NCBI GenBank assembly: GCA_902538225.1
Contig: CACBEF010000001.1
Span: 1-64,000, forward strand
Origin: an uncultured Prochlorococcus sp.
GTDB taxonomy: Bacteria > Cyanobacteriota > Cyanobacteriia > PCC-6307 > Cyanobiaceae
Length of the DNA: 64,000 nt
Direction of reading: 5' to 3'
This document shows positions 10,726-22,000 of this stretch, piece by piece. A model generated the notes under the pieces. That model saw nothing but the letters and a program-made list of their open reading frames with translations, was not told the DNA's origin and did no database searches. A program made the position numbers and the translations under genes. Within the stretch, counting starts at the first letter, position 1, and the number at the start of each line of letters is the position of its first letter.

Positions 10726-11742
10726 TTACTTGTGGTGTTTTTGTAATAGATAAAGCAAAGCCATTCTTATAGGGATACCATTTGCTACTTGATTATTAAT
10801 TAAGCAATTAGGATATCGATCTACCACTTTGCTACTTATTTCAATATCTCTGTTAATGGGACCAGGATGTAGTATTGGAATTTCTTTATTATTTAAAGAT
10901 AATTTATCTGGGGTTAAGCCATAATCCAAACTATATGAATCAATGTCACTTAGTAAATTTTCCATCATTCTCTCTTTCTGGAGTCTTAAAACAATAATCG
11001 CATCTGCAATTTTTATTGATTCTTCCAATGATCTAGAAATTGTTATGGAACCTCTTGATTTAACAGGATCTTCTTTTTGATTTGGCGCGGGGGTTTTTAA
11101 AAAATTGATAAATTCATCAGGTATTAATGTCTTAGGACCACATAAGATTATGTCGGCGCCGAATGCACTCAAAGCCCAAAGATTTGACCTGGCAACCCTT
11201 GAATGATTAACGTCTCCAATTATTAAAATTTTTTTGGAATTTAAAACCTCTGGATTCAGTGTTTTTTTGGAAAAGAATTTTATCAATGTATATATGTCAA
11301 GCAATCCTTGACTGGGGTGACTATGTAATCCATCACCCGCATTAAGAACCGAAGTCTTGGAATTTATTGCATCAAGTTTTTTTGCGATCTCAAAGGTTAT
11401 GTAACTTGATGAATGTCTGATAACTAATGTATCAGCCCCCATAGCAGAATAAGTTATGGCTGTATCAATTATTGTTTCGCCTTTTGTTAAAGAGCTGGAG
11501 GATGGCGCAAACGTTTGGACATCAGCAGAAAGTCTTTTTGCTGCAAGCTCAAAACTATTTTTTGTTCTTGTACTAGCTTCAAAAAATAAAGACGTTACCA
11601 AAGTCCCTTGTAAGGCCGGTATCTTTTTTGTCCCTGCATTCTTTAGTGCATCAAATCTATTAGCTAATTCAAATACTGACTCATAATCTTTAATTGAAAA
11701 ATTAGCTAGTGTGTGGATATGTTTATGAGGCCAAATTTGCAT
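10726..11742 (-). CDS. pyrB: Aspartate carbamoyltransferase catalytic subunit
   Basis: [40 protein letters not shown]. Confidence 0.96.
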   Translation of the reverse strand: MQIWPHKHIHTLANFSIKDYESVFELANRFDALKNAGTKKIPALQGTLVTSLFFEASTRTKNSFELAAKRLSADVQTFAPSSSSLTKGETIIDTAITYSAMGADTLVIRHSSSYITFEIAKKLDAINSKTSVLNAGDGLHSHPSQGLLDIYTLIKFFSKKTLNPEVLNSKKILIIGDVNHSRVARSNLWALSAFGADIILCGPKTLIPDEFINFLKTPAPNQKEDPVKSRGSITISRSLEESIKIADAIIVLRLQKERMMENLLSDIDSYSLDYGLTPDKLSLNNKEIPILHPGPINRDIEISSKVVDRYPNCLINNQVANGIPIRMALLYLLQKHHK

Positions 11743-11763
11743 TACGCTTAAAAAGATAAATTG

Positions 11764-12348
11764 TTATTGAAATTTAGGTGTTCTGTCACCTTTTAATCTT
11801 TTACTTACACTCCTACTATTTTTGAGATACCAACGCCATTTTATATTTTTTGCCTTTGATATGCCAATTCTCGTAGTTTGAATAAGATCTTTTTCTTCTA
11901 GGATGGAGTCTCGTGGAGAAATCCATAAAGATTTGTTATTAAGAACTTCAAGTGAGTTAAATGAAATATCTACATTGAATGTTTTTGTTACTAGGCCAGG
12001 TCCAGAAGCTAATTTTTCATTTTTATTAGAGATAAAAACTGATCTTATTAAAACACCACTCGCAAAATTTTCTTTATCAGTAACTATGTTTAAACAATGA
12101 TGAATGCCATAAGATTTGTAAATATAAAATGTGCCAGGTTTACCAAATAATGATTTGTTTGATTCAGTCATTTTGCGGTAGCCATGACAGGCCTCTTCTT
12201 CCTGTGAATAAGCTTCAGTTTCAACAATAACCCCTTTAACTTGATCTATCTCATTATTTTTTTTTATGAGGTGACAGCCTATTAAATCAGGAGCAACAAG
12301 TTTAGAGTGCCGATAAAAAAAATTTTTTGGAAATAATTCTTCTTCTAT
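11764..12348 (-). CDS. Methylpurine-DNA glycosylase (AAG/MPG family); start codon uncertain, possibly ATA at 12348
   Basis: ORF-track entry (12171) is 5'-truncated; the frame stays open upstream and encodes EEELFPKNFFYRHSKLVAPDLIGCHLI..GVIVETEAYSQEEEACHGYRK, then GKPGTFYIYKSYGIHHCLNIV. Confidence 0.8.
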   Translation of the reverse strand: MEEELFPKNFFYRHSKLVAPDLIGCHLIKKNNEIDQVKGVIVETEAYSQEEEACHGYRKMTESNKSLFGKPGTFYIYKSYGIHHCLNIVTDKENFASGVLIRSVFISNKNEKLASGPGLVTKTFNVDISFNSLEVLNNKSLWISPRDSILEEKDLIQTTRIGISKAKNIKWRWYLKNSRSVSKRLKGDRTPKFQ

Positions 12349-12518
12349 TTTTCAATATCTATCTAATAACATATTTAGCTGAGAAATATAATAAAGGCTA
12401 TTAATTGATATTGATTTTCAAAAAGATGTGATTATTTTTTAAATTATTTTAAATTCAAAGGAAATGTAAATAAGTTTTTCTTAATAAACTATTATTTAAT
12501 AAGAAAGATATTAAAAGT

Positions 12519-12812
12519 ATGGCAAAAATAACTAAAGAGGAAGTAAAAAAAGTTGCTCATTTAGCGAGATTAGAACTTAACGAGAATGAAATTAATAAGC
12601 ATGCAGAACAATTAGAAAAGATATTGGATTATGTAAGACAACTTGAAAAAATTGATACAGATTATGTCCCCTGTACAACGAGAGCTATAGAGGTTGTAAA
12701 TGTATTTAGAAAAGACGAAAAGAAAAATTCTGATTGTAATGAAGAACTTTTAGAATTGGGTCCATCGAGAGAAGATAAATATTTTAAAGTACCAAAAATT
12801 ATTAATGAATGA
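12519..12812 (+). CDS. gatC: Asp-tRNA(Asn)/Glu-tRNA(Gln) amidotransferase subunit C
   Basis: VKKVAHLARLELNENEI, LEKILDYVRQLEKIDTDYVPCTT. Confidence 0.93.
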   Translation: MAKITKEEVKKVAHLARLELNENEINKHAEQLEKILDYVRQLEKIDTDYVPCTTRAIEVVNVFRKDEKKNSDCNEELLELGPSREDKYFKVPKIINE

Positions 12813-12817
12813 GTAAG

Positions 12818-13849
12818 TTAGTTGCTTCCAATAAATGTTTTGTTGACTATCTTTAATAAAATTTTTTTTATCTTAAAGCTTGGATATAAATTTATGATTT
12901 TTCTTATTTTTCCCCTCTTTTTGCTATGACTCCTTACACCTATTAATAAATCATAAATAAAGTTAAAAATGTCTTCTTTACTTTCAAATATCCCAACCCT
13001 TTGAGGGGATCCTTTTTTATCCAATAAAGGCTTAGTTTTTTCGTAAGCTATTTTGTATTCAAACCAAGGAATCGAAGGCCAAAGATGATGAATGAGATGG
13101 TAATTTTGTCCCATTATTAATAAATTCATAAATTTGCTTGGATAAACTCGAGAATTTATCCATTTATTTCTTGATCGAAATGGTCTATGGGGTAAATAAT
13201 CAAAAAATATTCCTAAAGTGACCCCTACCATTAATGCTGGGCCGAACCATAAATTATAAATTAAATTCATAAAGTCAAATTTCAAACCTGCAAAGATAAT
13301 TGTTATGAATATAGATCTTTCAATTCCCCATTGTAGTAATTCATATCTTCGCCAGAGTTTTCTTTGAAAGAAAAATACCTCATGATAAAAAAATCTTGGA
13401 GCAATTAGCCAAATTGGACCAAAAGTACTGACAATATGATCTGGATCATTTTTGGGGTGATTTACGTGAATATGATGTTGTAAATGAACTCTCGTAAAAA
13501 CTGGGAAGCTAAACCCTAATAGAATAGCTGAGCCATGGCCCATTGCTTGATTTATCCAAGGAACTGGATGAGCAGCTTTATGACAGGCATCATGAATAAC
13601 AGTACCTTCAATATGTAAAGCTAAAAAAGCAGTGGCTACAAGTAAAGGTAAGGGCCAAACACCTCTATACCATTGCCATATGCTAAGAAAAGCGAGAAAA
13701 TAACCGCCAAAAAATAAACCTAATGTTGGATTCCAAAAACTTGGCGGATCTACGTAATTTTTAATCTCTTTTTGCCAATTAAATGTTTTTGAAGAATTAG
13801 TATTATTCGTTGTTTTTTTATTGGTTAAGTTTGAAATCGTTTCTTTTAT
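12818..13849 (-). CDS. crtR: Beta-carotene hydroxylase; start codon uncertain (ATA 13849 or ATT 13837)
   Basis: Histidine boxes HDACHKAAHP, HLQHHIHVNHP, HLIHHLWPSIPW; ORF-track start (13543) omits the first box; frame open up to a TAA at 13853-13855. Confidence 0.85.
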   Translation of the reverse strand: MKETISNLTNKKTTNNTNSSKTFNWQKEIKNYVDPPSFWNPTLGLFFGGYFLAFLSIWQWYRGVWPLPLLVATAFLALHIEGTVIHDACHKAAHPVPWINQAMGHGSAILLGFSFPVFTRVHLQHHIHVNHPKNDPDHIVSTFGPIWLIAPRFFYHEVFFFQRKLWRRYELLQWGIERSIFITIIFAGLKFDFMNLIYNLWFGPALMVGVTLGIFFDYLPHRPFRSRNKWINSRVYPSKFMNLLIMGQNYHLIHHLWPSIPWFEYKIAYEKTKPLLDKKGSPQRVGIFESKEDIFNFIYDLLIGVRSHSKKRGKIRKIINLYPSFKIKKILLKIVNKTFIGSN

Positions 13850-13873
13850 TCTTTAAATAATATAACTAATATT

Positions 13874-13957
13874 TTAAGATGATTGCATGCTCAAACATAA
13901 AAATTTCTTTTAGGAGATTTTTAGTTTAATTTTAATGTGTCAAATTAATCATCTTAA
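13874..13957. repeat. Long-range 11-bp inverted repeat TTAAGATGATT / AATCATCTTAA
   Basis: Perfect arms at 13874-13884 and 13947-13957 between crtR and tRNA-Leu. Confidence 0.6.
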
Positions 13958-14005
13958 GAAAAAAAATTTTTAAAATAAACCTCTTTCAATTATTATTTTA
14001 TTTGA

Positions 14006-14087
14006 GCGGTCGTGGCGGAATTGGTAGACGCGCGAGTTTTAGGTACTCGTATCTTCGGGTGTGGGAGTTCAAGTCTCCCCGACCGCA
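14006..14087 (+). tRNA. tRNA-Leu (anticodon TAG)
   Basis: Acceptor GCGGTCG/CGACCGC, long variable arm, GGTAGACGC D-arm, TTCAAGTC T-arm. Confidence 0.97.
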
Positions 14088-14158
14088 CTTAAAGAAATTC
14101 TGATAGATAGTTTGTTTATTGATATCAACTCTTATACTTTAATTAAGTAATTAACTTA

Positions 14159-14608
14159 ATGAATAGTTTGATATTTTATTTGGGAACTTTTTATATTTTG
14201 ATAGGGACCATTTTTCTAATTGTACCAATAATTTATCTTGAGCTCGGTAAACCAAAAGACTTAATAAAAGCTTTTTTAAATTTATTAATAGGTTTGATAT
14301 TAATAATTAAAAATAAAACAATAGATGAATCATTTTTTGTAAGTTTCCTTTTTTTAACAGTACTAGTTATTTTTTATCTAGTAGAACTTTTTTTATCAAG
14401 ATGGTACCAATTGACAGATAACGAAAAGAAAAAATTAATTACCTTTTTGGAGTTTAAAAATAACTTGTTGAAAATATTAGAATCTATAAATCTTGTATTT
14501 AGTGATTTCACGAAACCTTCAAATTTTTTTAAATTTGGTAGCAATAATAAAAATACAACCCAAAAAAAGTGGGTAAGAAATGATAAAAATGATAATATAA
14601 AAGTCTGA
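14159..14608 (+). CDS. Ycf66-like N-terminal domain membrane protein
   Basis: Hydrophobic helices, ELGKPKDLIKAFLNLLIGLIL, RWYQLTDNEKK; tentative family assignment. Confidence 0.55.
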   Translation: MNSLIFYLGTFYILIGTIFLIVPIIYLELGKPKDLIKAFLNLLIGLILIIKNKTIDESFFVSFLFLTVLVIFYLVELFLSRWYQLTDNEKKKLITFLEFKNNLLKILESINLVFSDFTKPSNFFKFGSNNKNTTQKKWVRNDKNDNIKV

Positions 14609-14729
14609 AATCAAATAAATTGGTTATTTGAAACATCCCAAAAAAACTACAGGTCAATTAAGAAAGAATATAATGAATTAGATTTATTTAAATAATTCTT
14701 TTGATCACCAATATTTCTTATATCGTCGA

Positions 14730-17636
14730 ATGAAATCTCAAAATAGCAAAGAACAAAAATCAGATTTTTCTTATAAAGAAACTTTAAATTTATTAAAAAC
14801 TGACTTCTCAATGCGGGCTAACTCAGTTGTAAGAGAACCTGAGATACAAAATTTTTGGGCTAACAATGATATTGATTTCCAATTAGGTTCAAACAATTCA
14901 GGCGAAATATTTACATTACATGATGGCCCTCCATATGCAAATGGAGCTCTTCATATGGGTCATGCCCTTAATAAAGTTTTAAAAGACATAATAAATAAAT
15001 ACAAAACCTTAAGAGGATTTAGGGTTCATTTCGTACCTGGTTGGGACTGTCATGGATTACCTATTGAATTAAAAGTTCTTCAGAATTTAAAATCTGATGA
15101 AAGAAAGAATCTTGATACTCTAAATTTAAGAAAAAAAGCAACAGATTATGCCAATATCCAAATTAATAATCAGAAGGAGGGTTTCAAAAGGTGGGGCATA
15201 TGGGGAGATTGGAATAACCCTTACTTAACTCTTAAGAAAAGTTATGAATCTGCTCAGATTGGAGTATTTGGGAAAATGTTTTTAAATGGCTATATATATA
15301 GAGGTCTTAAACCTGTGCATTGGAGTCCAAGTTCAAGGACTGCACTTGCAGAAGCAGAATTAGAATACCCTGATGAACATTATTCAAAAAGTATTTATGT
15401 TTCATTAAAAATCACTAAAATACCTGAGGAAATTCTATTAAATTTAATCCAAGAAAACCTTCATATCAAAAAAGATTTTTTTCAAAATAATTCTTTCATA
15501 ACTATTTGGACAACTACTCCTTGGACTATACCTGCGAATGAAGCAGTTGCAGTAAATCCAAAAATAAAGTACGTTTTTGCTATCGATGAAGAGAAGAAAA
15601 TTTACCTTTTTGCTGAGGATTTATCTTCTGAAATAAGTAAGAAATTTAATAAAGATTTCAAGGTTATTTTAGAGGTTAAAGGCTCCAAATTGGAAAATAT
15701 AGAATATCAACATCCCTCTAAGAATAAAAATTGCAGAATTGTAATTGGAGGAGATTACGTTACTACAGAATCAGGTACTGGAATTGTTCATACTGCCCCT
15801 GGTCATGGGATAGATGATTTTAATGTGGGTCAAAAATATGATTTACCAATAACATGTGTCGTTGATGAAAAAGGTAACTTAAATGAATATTCTGGTCAGT
15901 TCAAAGGATCAAATGTCCTGAAAGATGCAAATGATTTAATTATTGAACATTTAAAAGGAAATAATTTGCTTCTATTACAAGAAAATTATAAGCATAGATA
16001 TCCGTATGATTGGAGAACTAAAAAACCAACTATTTTTAGGGCAACAGAACAATGGTTTGCATCTGTAAATGGCTTTAGATCATCTGCATTAAAGGCAATC
16101 GAAGATGTTGAATGGATGCCAGAGACTGGAAAGAAAAGGATTTATTCTATGGTTGTTGGTAGAGGAGATTGGTGTATTTCTAGACAAAGGTCATGGGGAG
16201 TCCCTATTCCAGTTTTTTATAAAAAAAATGGTAATGACATTCTCCTTAACAAAGAGATAATTAATCATATTCAAGAACTTTTTAGTGAACATGGAGCAGA
16301 TATTTGGTGGGATTGGGATGTTAAGAATCTTTTGCCAGAAAATTATGCAAAAGAATCTGATCTTTGGAAAAAAGGAACAGATACAATGGATGTTTGGTTC
16401 GATTCAGGATCTAGCTGGGCCGCAGTATGTGAACTAAGAAGTGAATTAAAGTATCCAGCAGATCTTTATTTAGAGGGCTCAGATCAACATCGAGGATGGT
16501 TTCAGTCTTCTTTGTTAACATCTGTTGCAGTTAATAATAAAGCTCCATATAAGAAAGTTTTAACTCATGGTTTTGCACTTGATGAAAACGGAAGAAAAAT
16601 GAGCAAATCTTTAGGAAATGTTGTTGATCCAAATATAATTATTAATGGAGGTAATAATAAAAAAACTGATCCTGCTTATGGTGCTGATGTATTAAGGCTA
16701 TGGGTAAGCTCAGTAGATTATTCAGTAGATGTTCCAATTGGTTCAAATATACTCAAGCAACTTTCAGACGTCTATAGAAAAGTTCGTAATACTGCAAGAT
16801 ATCTTTTAGGTAATATTCATGATTATGATCCTAAAATTGATAGTTTTGAAATTGATCAATTGCCTCTCTTAGATCAATGGATGTTAGGCAGATTAGTTGA
16901 GGTTACAGATCAAATATCAAATGCTTATGAAAATTATGAATTTTCAAAGTTTTTCCAAATTTTGCAAAGTTTTTGCGTTGTAGATCTATCAAATTTTTAT
17001 TTGGATATTGCGAAGGATAGGTTATATGTAAGTTCTAAATCACAATTTAGGAGAAGATCTTGTCAGTTCGTCATGTCGAAAGTTGTTGAAAGTTTAGCCG
17101 TACTTATTTCTCCAGTTCTTTGTCATATGGCTGAAGATATTTGGCAAAATATTCCATATTCAACGGAAGAAAAATCAGTCTTTCAAAGAGGATGGCCAAT
17201 ATTTTCGCCGTCATGGAAAAATCAAATACTTAATGAGCACATTGCAAATTTAAGAAATTTGAGAGTTGAAATTAACAAGGCTATAGAAGGATGTAGGAAC
17301 AAACAAATAATTGGAGCCGCTTTGGAAACTGAAGTTAATTATTTACCTGAAGATAAAGCTTTAGAAGATTCTCTTACTTGGCTAAAAGAATTTGGCAATC
17401 AAGATGTAGATTTATTTAGAGATTGGCTTATAGTATCAAACTTCCAAGTGGTATCCGATTTGGTGGAGAATTCTCTTATTATTGATAACAATTCACTTGG
17501 TAAAATTCAAATAAATAAAGCTCAAGGTCAAAAATGTGATAGATGTTGGCATTATCAAAAAGAAACTTTTAATGGAATCCAAAATACAAAATTATGCAAA
17601 AGATGTTCAAATATTATTAATTTTGAATTTATTTAA
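14730..17636 (+). CDS. ileS: Isoleucyl-tRNA synthetase
   Basis: [17 protein letters not shown] (HIGH), [14 protein letters not shown] (KMSKS), CRCW-type C-terminal zinc motif. Confidence 0.98.
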   Translation: MKSQNSKEQKSDFSYKETLNLLKTDFSMRANSVVREPEIQNFWANNDIDFQLGSNNSGEIFTLHDGPPYANGALHMGHALNKVLKDIINKYKTLRGFRVHFVPGWDCHGLPIELKVLQNLKSDERKNLDTLNLRKKATDYANIQINNQKEGFKRWGIWGDWNNPYLTLKKSYESAQIGVFGKMFLNGYIYRGLKPVHWSPSSRTALAEAELEYPDEHYSKSIYVSLKITKIPEEILLNLIQENLHIKKDFFQNNSFITIWTTTPWTIPANEAVAVNPKIKYVFAIDEEKKIYLFAEDLSSEISKKFNKDFKVILEVKGSKLENIEYQHPSKNKNCRIVIGGDYVTTESGTGIVHTAPGHGIDDFNVGQKYDLPITCVVDEKGNLNEYSGQFKGSNVLKDANDLIIEHLKGNNLLLLQENYKHRYPYDWRTKKPTIFRATEQWFASVNGFRSSALKAIEDVEWMPETGKKRIYSMVVGRGDWCISRQRSWGVPIPVFYKKNGNDILLNKEIINHIQELFSEHGADIWWDWDVKNLLPENYAKESDLWKKGTDTMDVWFDSGSSWAAVCELRSELKYPADLYLEGSDQHRGWFQSSLLTSVAVNNKAPYKKVLTHGFALDENGRKMSKSLGNVVDPNIIINGGNNKKTDPAYGADVLRLWVSSVDYSVDVPIGSNILKQLSDVYRKVRNTARYLLGNIHDYDPKIDSFEIDQLPLLDQWMLGRLVEVTDQISNAYENYEFSKFFQILQSFCVVDLSNFYLDIAKDRLYVSSKSQFRRRSCQFVMSKVVESLAVLISPVLCHMAEDIWQNIPYSTEEKSVFQRGWPIFSPSWKNQILNEHIANLRNLRVEINKAIEGCRNKQIIGAALETEVNYLPEDKALEDSLTWLKEFGNQDVDLFRDWLIVSNFQVVSDLVENSLIIDNNSLGKIQINKAQGQKCDRCWHYQKETFNGIQNTKLCKRCSNIINFEFI

Positions 17637-17968
17637 ATCCAGTTTTTTTGATTCAAAAAGAAAACTGAGTTTTGATTTTCTCTTATGAAATTCTCTTCGG
17701 TTTCTGTTAATGGTGCTTTATAAAGTTTAAAGTTTGAAATTGTATAAGAAAGTGTTATTACTTTTTTTTCTGAATCTATTTCAATTGGATGAGTTGTTGA
17801 GCTACTGTAACCTCTGAAAATAAGTATTTCTAATTGTTCTTTTTGATTTTCTTTTAGAATGTATCCCTCTAGTTTAAGTAACCTATCATTTATCTGGGAA
17901 CTTATTTTTTCAAGACTATTTATTAAATCAATTTTTGCCATTTTCTGAGAAGCAAGAGTTTCTTCCAT
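17633..17968 (-). CDS. Conserved hypothetical protein
   Basis: 111-aa ORF, convergent with ileS and overlapping its stop. Confidence 0.6.
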   Translation of the reverse strand: MEETLASQKMAKIDLINSLEKISSQINDRLLKLEGYILKENQKEQLEILIFRGYSSSTTHPIEIDSEKKVITLSYTISNFKLYKAPLTETEENFIRENQNSVFFLNQKNWI

Positions 17969-18551
17969 TTTTAGGTAATTTTATTATTGACCATTGAATA
18001 AGACCTAAAATATAGATTAATAATGAAAATAATCCTAAGAATTTTGATATCGGCTGGGTAAAGTTAGCTCCAAAGAAAAAATTAAATAAATTTTTTATAG
18101 TAATATATAAATTTGAAGAAGGCTGAAGCCATATTGCACACGCATCCGAATTAATAAAAGAAAAGCAGTTGAAGTTTTGTAAACTCTGCATAAAGAAATT
18201 GAGAGATATAAAAGTTATCGTCCATCTCCATATTTTCGTCGTTGTGGTAAGTGAGTAAGAAAAATCATATTCTCTAAATTCATCATTAATATCGTTCCAA
18301 AACCAAACTGAAACTGTCATTAATAATGTTGAAATATTTGTTATCACAAGAGCATAATTATATTTTCCTATTAAAAGTAGAAGGCTTATAAAAAATAAAA
18401 GGGATACTTTCCAATAAATTGATAGAAGTTTAATAACTGCTTTATTTCTTTTTTTAATTGACCAGAAGGATAGAGTAACAGGAATACCAATAAGGAAAAT
18501 TATTGAAAGTTGAAAGGATAGCCAAATAGAAAGTTGATTAAAAACGTTCAA
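17928..18551 (-). CDS. Integral membrane protein, possibly DUF3177
   Basis: Multiple TM segments, position upstream of trmB; tentative family. Confidence 0.55.
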   Translation of the reverse strand: MNVFNQLSIWLSFQLSIIFLIGIPVTLSFWSIKKRNKAVIKLLSIYWKVSLLFFISLLLLIGKYNYALVITNISTLLMTVSVWFWNDINDEFREYDFSYSLTTTTKIWRWTITFISLNFFMQSLQNFNCFSFINSDACAIWLQPSSNLYITIKNLFNFFFGANFTQPISKFLGLFSLLIYILGLIQWSIIKLPKNGRNSCFSENGKN

Positions 18552-18673
18552 AACTTTTTCTTTTTAAACACATAATAATTAAACATCAAACTGTTACTTT
18601 TGAACTTACTATTGTCATAGTTATGAATATTATGCATCCTTATATTATTGCCTAGGAATAAATTGATAATTGT

Positions 18674-19303
18674 ATGAGACAGCATGTTAATCCCCTTAGT
18701 AGTAATTTCAATCAAATTGAGAGAATACCTTCTTTGAACGAAATGTTTGATGATTCTAAATCGAATCTTCATTTGGATATAGGTTGTGCTGCTGGTGAGT
18801 TTCTATTTGATTTAGCTTTAGTTAATACTAGTTGGAATTATTTAGGAATTGAAATCCGTGAGAAATTAGTCAAGAATGCTAAATTAAAAGTTATTGAAAG
18901 AGAAATCAAAAATCTATATTTTATATTTGGTAATGCTAATAATATTTTAAATGATGTCCAAAATAAATTTATTATCAAAAATCTAAAAAGTATTTCCTTT
19001 AACTTCCCTGATCCTTGGTTTAAAAATAGGCATTATAAAAGACGTGTAATTCAGCCAGGATTTATTAATATGCTCTCAAACTCATTGCAAAAAGGAACCC
19101 TAATTTTTATTAAAACAGATGTAAAGGATTTATTCGATTATATGGATTGCACTATATCAAGTAATTTTCATTTTAAAACAATAGATAAAAAAGATTTTAA
19201 TTGTTCTGAAAGTTTTAATCCAATTAAAGTCAAAACTGATAGGGAAAAGTATGTGATGGTTAACCAACTTGATATTTTTGAGAGAATTTATATGAAAATT
19301 TGA
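18674..19303 (+). CDS. trmB: tRNA (guanine-N7)-methyltransferase
   Basis: [45 protein letters not shown]. Confidence 0.93.
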   Translation: MRQHVNPLSSNFNQIERIPSLNEMFDDSKSNLHLDIGCAAGEFLFDLALVNTSWNYLGIEIREKLVKNAKLKVIEREIKNLYFIFGNANNILNDVQNKFIIKNLKSISFNFPDPWFKNRHYKRRVIQPGFINMLSNSLQKGTLIFIKTDVKDLFDYMDCTISSNFHFKTIDKKDFNCSESFNPIKVKTDREKYVMVNQLDIFERIYMKI

Positions 19304-19310
19304 TATGTCG

Positions 19311-20663
19311 TTAATTTATTATTTTATTAATTTCTAAAAAGAGTTTGTTTGTTATTTCGCTTGATAAAGAATGAACTGTCTTATGGTTTTTGGCCTCAAC
19401 TAGAACTCTCATTACCGGTTCTGTGCCGCTAGGTCTAATATAAACTCTACAATTATCAGAATATATTTCCTGAAAATTTTCTATAGTTTGATAAATTAAT
19501 ATTTTTGTTTTTGGATTAATTTTATTAATATTAAAGTCTAAATTGATATTGGTTAGTTTTTGAGAAAAGGGTTTGAAACTACTTCTAAGCCAATCATCTA
19601 AATTAATATTCTTCTTTTTGCAATATTTTGAAATCTGAAGCGCAGTTAATATCCCATCTCCAGAAAAGTTATTAATTTTTGAAAGTATATGACCTGACTG
19701 CTCACCTCCTAAAACTGCTTCCTTTTCTTTAATTGCGTCATGTACATTTTTATCTCCTACATCAGTTCTATATAAAATTCCTCCAATTTTCTTCCAGGCC
19801 TTTTCAAAACCTAAGTTTGCCATTTTCGTTGATATTAGTAAATTATTTGTGAGAATTTTTTGGTCCATAAGTTCTCTACCCCAAAGAAAAAGAATGTGAT
19901 CTCCATCTAAAACATTGCCTTTTGAATCTATTCCAATTACTCTATCGGCATCCCCATCGAAGCTAAAACCCATATCTGCAGGACTCTCTCTTAATGCTTT
20001 TTTTAATGGTTCGAGGTTAGTAGAACCACAATTCATATTAATTTTCAACCCATTTTTAGAGTTATTGATAACTCTTACATCAGCACCAAGAGACTGAAAA
20101 ATTTTTTTTGCGCAGGTTGCCGCTGATCCATAGCATGTGTCTAATATTATTTTCAACCCGTTTAGATTTTCTCCACCCATTGTTTGTATTAGACTTTTGA
20201 TATAAATATCGATAAGATCTTTATTTGTATTTTTAGGAATCACTTTTCTAGGGACTGAGATATTGTGATTTGACTCTTCAATTAATTTTTGAATTTTATT
20301 TTCAAAATTTTTAGTAATTTTTTGACCATTATGATCAAAAATTTTTATGCCATTATATTCTGGTGGATTATGACTTGCAGTTATCATGATCCCACTACTC
20401 AGGTTCTCTTGTTTGATTAAAAAAGGTATAGCTGGGGTAGGGCAGATACCAAGATTTATAAATTTTTTGCCACTATCCTTTATACCTTGAGTTATCGCCT
20501 GAAGAAGAATATCTCCACTAATTCTTGTATCTCTTCCAATTATTATTGGACTTTTCTTCTCTAAGCTTGAACCTAAAGCATATCCTACTTTGTAGGCTAG
20601 TGAATAGGTTATCTCTACATTAAATCTCCCTCTTATTCCATCAGTTCCAAAGATTGATTGCAT
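19311..20663 (-). CDS. glmM: Phosphoglucosamine mutase
   Basis: [46 protein letters not shown]. Confidence 0.95.
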   Translation of the reverse strand: MQSIFGTDGIRGRFNVEITYSLAYKVGYALGSSLEKKSPIIIGRDTRISGDILLQAITQGIKDSGKKFINLGICPTPAIPFLIKQENLSSGIMITASHNPPEYNGIKIFDHNGQKITKNFENKIQKLIEESNHNISVPRKVIPKNTNKDLIDIYIKSLIQTMGGENLNGLKIILDTCYGSAATCAKKIFQSLGADVRVINNSKNGLKINMNCGSTNLEPLKKALRESPADMGFSFDGDADRVIGIDSKGNVLDGDHILFLWGRELMDQKILTNNLLISTKMANLGFEKAWKKIGGILYRTDVGDKNVHDAIKEKEAVLGGEQSGHILSKINNFSGDGILTALQISKYCKKKNINLDDWLRSSFKPFSQKLTNINLDFNINKINPKTKILIYQTIENFQEIYSDNCRVYIRPSGTEPVMRVLVEAKNHKTVHSLSSEITNKLFLEINKIIN

Positions 20664-20758
20664 AATTAGATTTCAGGAATTAAAGAAATTTTGATAATTA
20701 TTTAGTTATTATTATTTTATCAGTTGATTAAAAGCTTATAGATTTCAATTCTCTTTAT

Positions 20759-21349
20759 TTGTTTAACTTATTTAAGATGTTTTTAGTTAGTAATTCCTTA
20801 AAAGTGCAATCTGAGAGTCGAGAACAAATTTTAAAGACAAATTTTAAAACAATACTTATTTTGATTATATCTATTGTTATCATTTCGCTGCTTTTGTTTA
20901 GAAATTTCTTGTTTAAATCAACTTATCTTCTAAAGAGTTTTGGAGAATTATCTGTTGACCCTGAAATAGCTTTTACAAATAATAAACCTACATTTCTGGA
21001 ATTTTATGCTGAGTGGTGTGAAGTTTGTAAAGAAATGGCTCCACAAGTTTCTGCTTTTAAAGATGAATACGAAAAAGATATTAATTTTGTTTTTTTAAAT
21101 GTTGATAATCAAAAATGGGGTAATTACATCCAGAAGTTTTCTGTCAACGGGATTCCTCAAATTAATCTTTTTGATAAAAAGGGTAATCTAATATCTACTT
21201 TTATTGGTAAACAAGATGAAATAGAAATAAGAAAATCTATTAATAATATAAAAAATGAAGAGAAACCTTATGAGGAAATTATTAATGCTGAATTTTCAAC
21301 AATCCAAGAAAATAAAAATAATGAGGTTAATCCTCGTAGTCATGGATAA
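20759..21349 (+). CDS. Membrane-anchored thioredoxin-like protein (TxlA/HCF164 type)
   Basis: N-terminal TM, FYAEWCEVCKEMAP, NGIPQINLFD; start may be ATG at 20777. Confidence 0.85.
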   Translation: MFNLFKMFLVSNSLKVQSESREQILKTNFKTILILIISIVIISLLLFRNFLFKSTYLLKSFGELSVDPEIAFTNNKPTFLEFYAEWCEVCKEMAPQVSAFKDEYEKDINFVFLNVDNQKWGNYIQKFSVNGIPQINLFDKKGNLISTFIGKQDEIEIRKSINNIKNEEKPYEEIINAEFSTIQENKNNEVNPRSHG

Positions 21350-21352
21350 TTA

Positions 21353-22000
21353 TTACCATTCTAGCGATTTTGATACAATCGGGAAACTTTTTTTAAAAAT
21401 AGACTTGCAATTTTGGGCGATTGACTTGTGTTCTTTTTGGGTACCGTGAGCTGATCTTAAATGAATGTAATGGATCCACGATCTGCATGATCCAGACATA
21501 TAGATTCTTGTTGGAGTTGCTAATGGTAAAACAAATCTCGCACATTCTTTGGCTACGCCTTCAGCGAGTAAATCTTCATATAATTCTGAAGCAGCTTGAA
21601 AATGTAAACTAATTTTTTCATTGAATCTTTTTTTTAATTCGTCAGGGAGATCAGGAATTGAATTTTGCCTGTTTTTAAAATCTTGACGCCTTAACTCTGG
21701 TAAGGGAATATTACCCAATTGAGAACTATCTGCATATCTCTGTGAAAATTCCTGGAAAGTAAATGATCTATGTCTTAAAATTTGGGCAGCAATTCCTCTG
21801 TTAGTTTCTATTTGCAAGGTCATAAATGACTGTTCAAAAACACTCCAATGTTCATTTTTAATGCAATAACTCAGTAATTTCGAATAGTCTTCATTTTCCT
21901 GATTTTTTGGATTACTAACTCTTGCAATGTAAGCCATTGTTTTTTCTGCATCAGGAGTTAGCGAAATTAGTTCAACATTACTCATTTTAGATCTTTGCAA
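21353..22000 (-). CDS. thyX: FAD-dependent thymidylate synthase
   Basis: RHRSFTFQEFSQRY (RHRxxSxxxxSxR-type ThyX motif). Confidence 0.95.
   Translation of the reverse strand: MQRSKMSNVELISLTPDAEKTMAYIARVSNPKNQENEDYSKLLSYCIKNEHWSVFEQSFMTLQIETNRGIAAQILRHRSFTFQEFSQRYADSSQLGNIPLPELRRQDFKNRQNSIPDLPDELKKRFNEKISLHFQAASELYEDLLAEGVAKECARFVLPLATPTRIYMSGSCRSWIHYIHLRSAHGTQKEHKSIAQNCKSIFKKSFPIVSKSLEW

Noticed and set aside
18548-18772. 74-aa minus ORF overlapping the trmB start
   Set aside because: Low-complexity translation overlapping the conserved trmB N-terminus
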